Assembly: GCA_018240785.1 (NCBI GenBank)
Contig: JAFEFC010000031.1
Span: 1 to 64,000, forward strand
DNA length: 64,000 nucleotides
Direction: 5' to 3'
Origin: Pseudomonadota bacterium
GTDB taxonomy: Bacteria > Pseudomonadota > Gammaproteobacteria > Burkholderiales > Rhodocyclaceae
Made by a program: the position numbers and the translations under genes
Shown here: piece after piece, positions 63,939 to 64,000 of the stretch
Position numbering within the stretch: position 1 is the stretch's first letter
How the letters are laid out: the number at the start of each line of letters is the position of its first letter
Notes under the pieces: generated by a model
What the model saw: the letters and a program-made list of their open reading frames with translations, nothing else
Databases searched by the model: none
Told to the model about the DNA's origin: nothing

Positions 63939-64000
63939 TCAATCGTCGACCTGCTCGTCCAGGTCGCACTGCTGCCAATCTTCTCGCGTCTCCTCCCACC
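63939..64000 (-). CDS. 3' end of an unidentified gene, cut by the window edge
   Basis: The minus strand carries an open frame that enters at 64000 and ends with TGA at 63939-63941. The visible 19 residues are WEETREDWQQCDLDEQVDD, strongly acidic, typical of a protein C-terminus. It converges on the cobalamin gene with 33 bases between. Nothing more can be said from the fragment. Confidence 0.45.
   Translation of the reverse strand, partial: WEETREDWQQCDLDEQVDD

Overview
The window is a GC-rich bacterial chromosome segment. Its gene content and gene order point to a betaproteobacterium of the Rhodocyclales/Zoogloeaceae type (Thauera, Azoarcus or a close relative). The indicators are the S6-PriB-S18-L9-DnaB block, the hemL-thiE-thiD / rubredoxin / pilGHIJ-chpA arrangement, yggS-proC-yggT-yggU divergent from pilT-pilU, pyrR-pyrB with an inactive dihydroorotase, late cobalamin genes, and many c-di-GMP proteins. 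The genus is inferred from gene order and protein style, not from a database search. I see no insertion sequence, prophage, integrase, CRISPR array, tRNA or rRNA gene inside the window. No stretch longer than 300 bases lacks a gene; the longest gaps are about 263 bases (3104-3366) and 223 bases (59183-59405).

Layout. 1-3.2 kb: translation/replication block on the minus strand (rpsF, priB, rpsR, rplI, terminator, dnaB), with a strong rRNA-type promoter facing off the left edge. 3.4-16.8 kb: a small secreted protein, hrpA, a cysteine-cluster protein, uppP with two overlapping genes (YqiA-like esterase, methyltransferase), a RarD-type transporter, an RNase II-family exonuclease, a TonB-like protein, mtgA and mgtE. 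16.8-21.3 kb: a TonB-dependent receptor downstream of a sensor kinase/LuxR-type regulator pair. 21.3-24.2 kb: hemL, thiE and an aberrant thiD. 24.3-33.8 kb: rubredoxin and the type IV pilus chemosensory operon pilG-pilH-pilI-pilJ-chpA. 33.8-39.2 kb: photolyase, then the tightly packed yqgE-ruvX-pyrR-pyrB-pyrX operon. 39.3-44.1 kb: yggU, yggT, proC and yggS, divergent from the retraction ATPases pilT and pilU. 44.1-46.1 kb: an rRNA methyltransferase and mobA. 46.2-58.7 kb: two signalling modules separated by hemJ, a dehydrogenase-like gene and a ferredoxin reductase. The first is a LysM/FecR envelope protein overlapping a CHASE2-PAS-GGDEF-EAL gene. The second is an HDOD protein, an HDOD-histidine kinase and a REC-PAS-GGDEF-EAL protein. 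58.9-64 kb: cytochrome c with a nearby FNR-like box, queF, and cobalamin genes cobQ, cbiB and a threonine-phosphate decarboxylase, then the tail of one more gene.

How it fits together. The chemosensory genes and pilT/pilU would jointly control twitching motility, and the two c-di-GMP modules are likely inputs to the same motile/sessile decision. The parts with least obvious explanation are the FecR/LysM-CHASE2 pair, the HDOD-kinase/REC-GGDEF-EAL pair, the ThiD homologue lacking its key residues, and the receptor next to a MoxY-like kinase.
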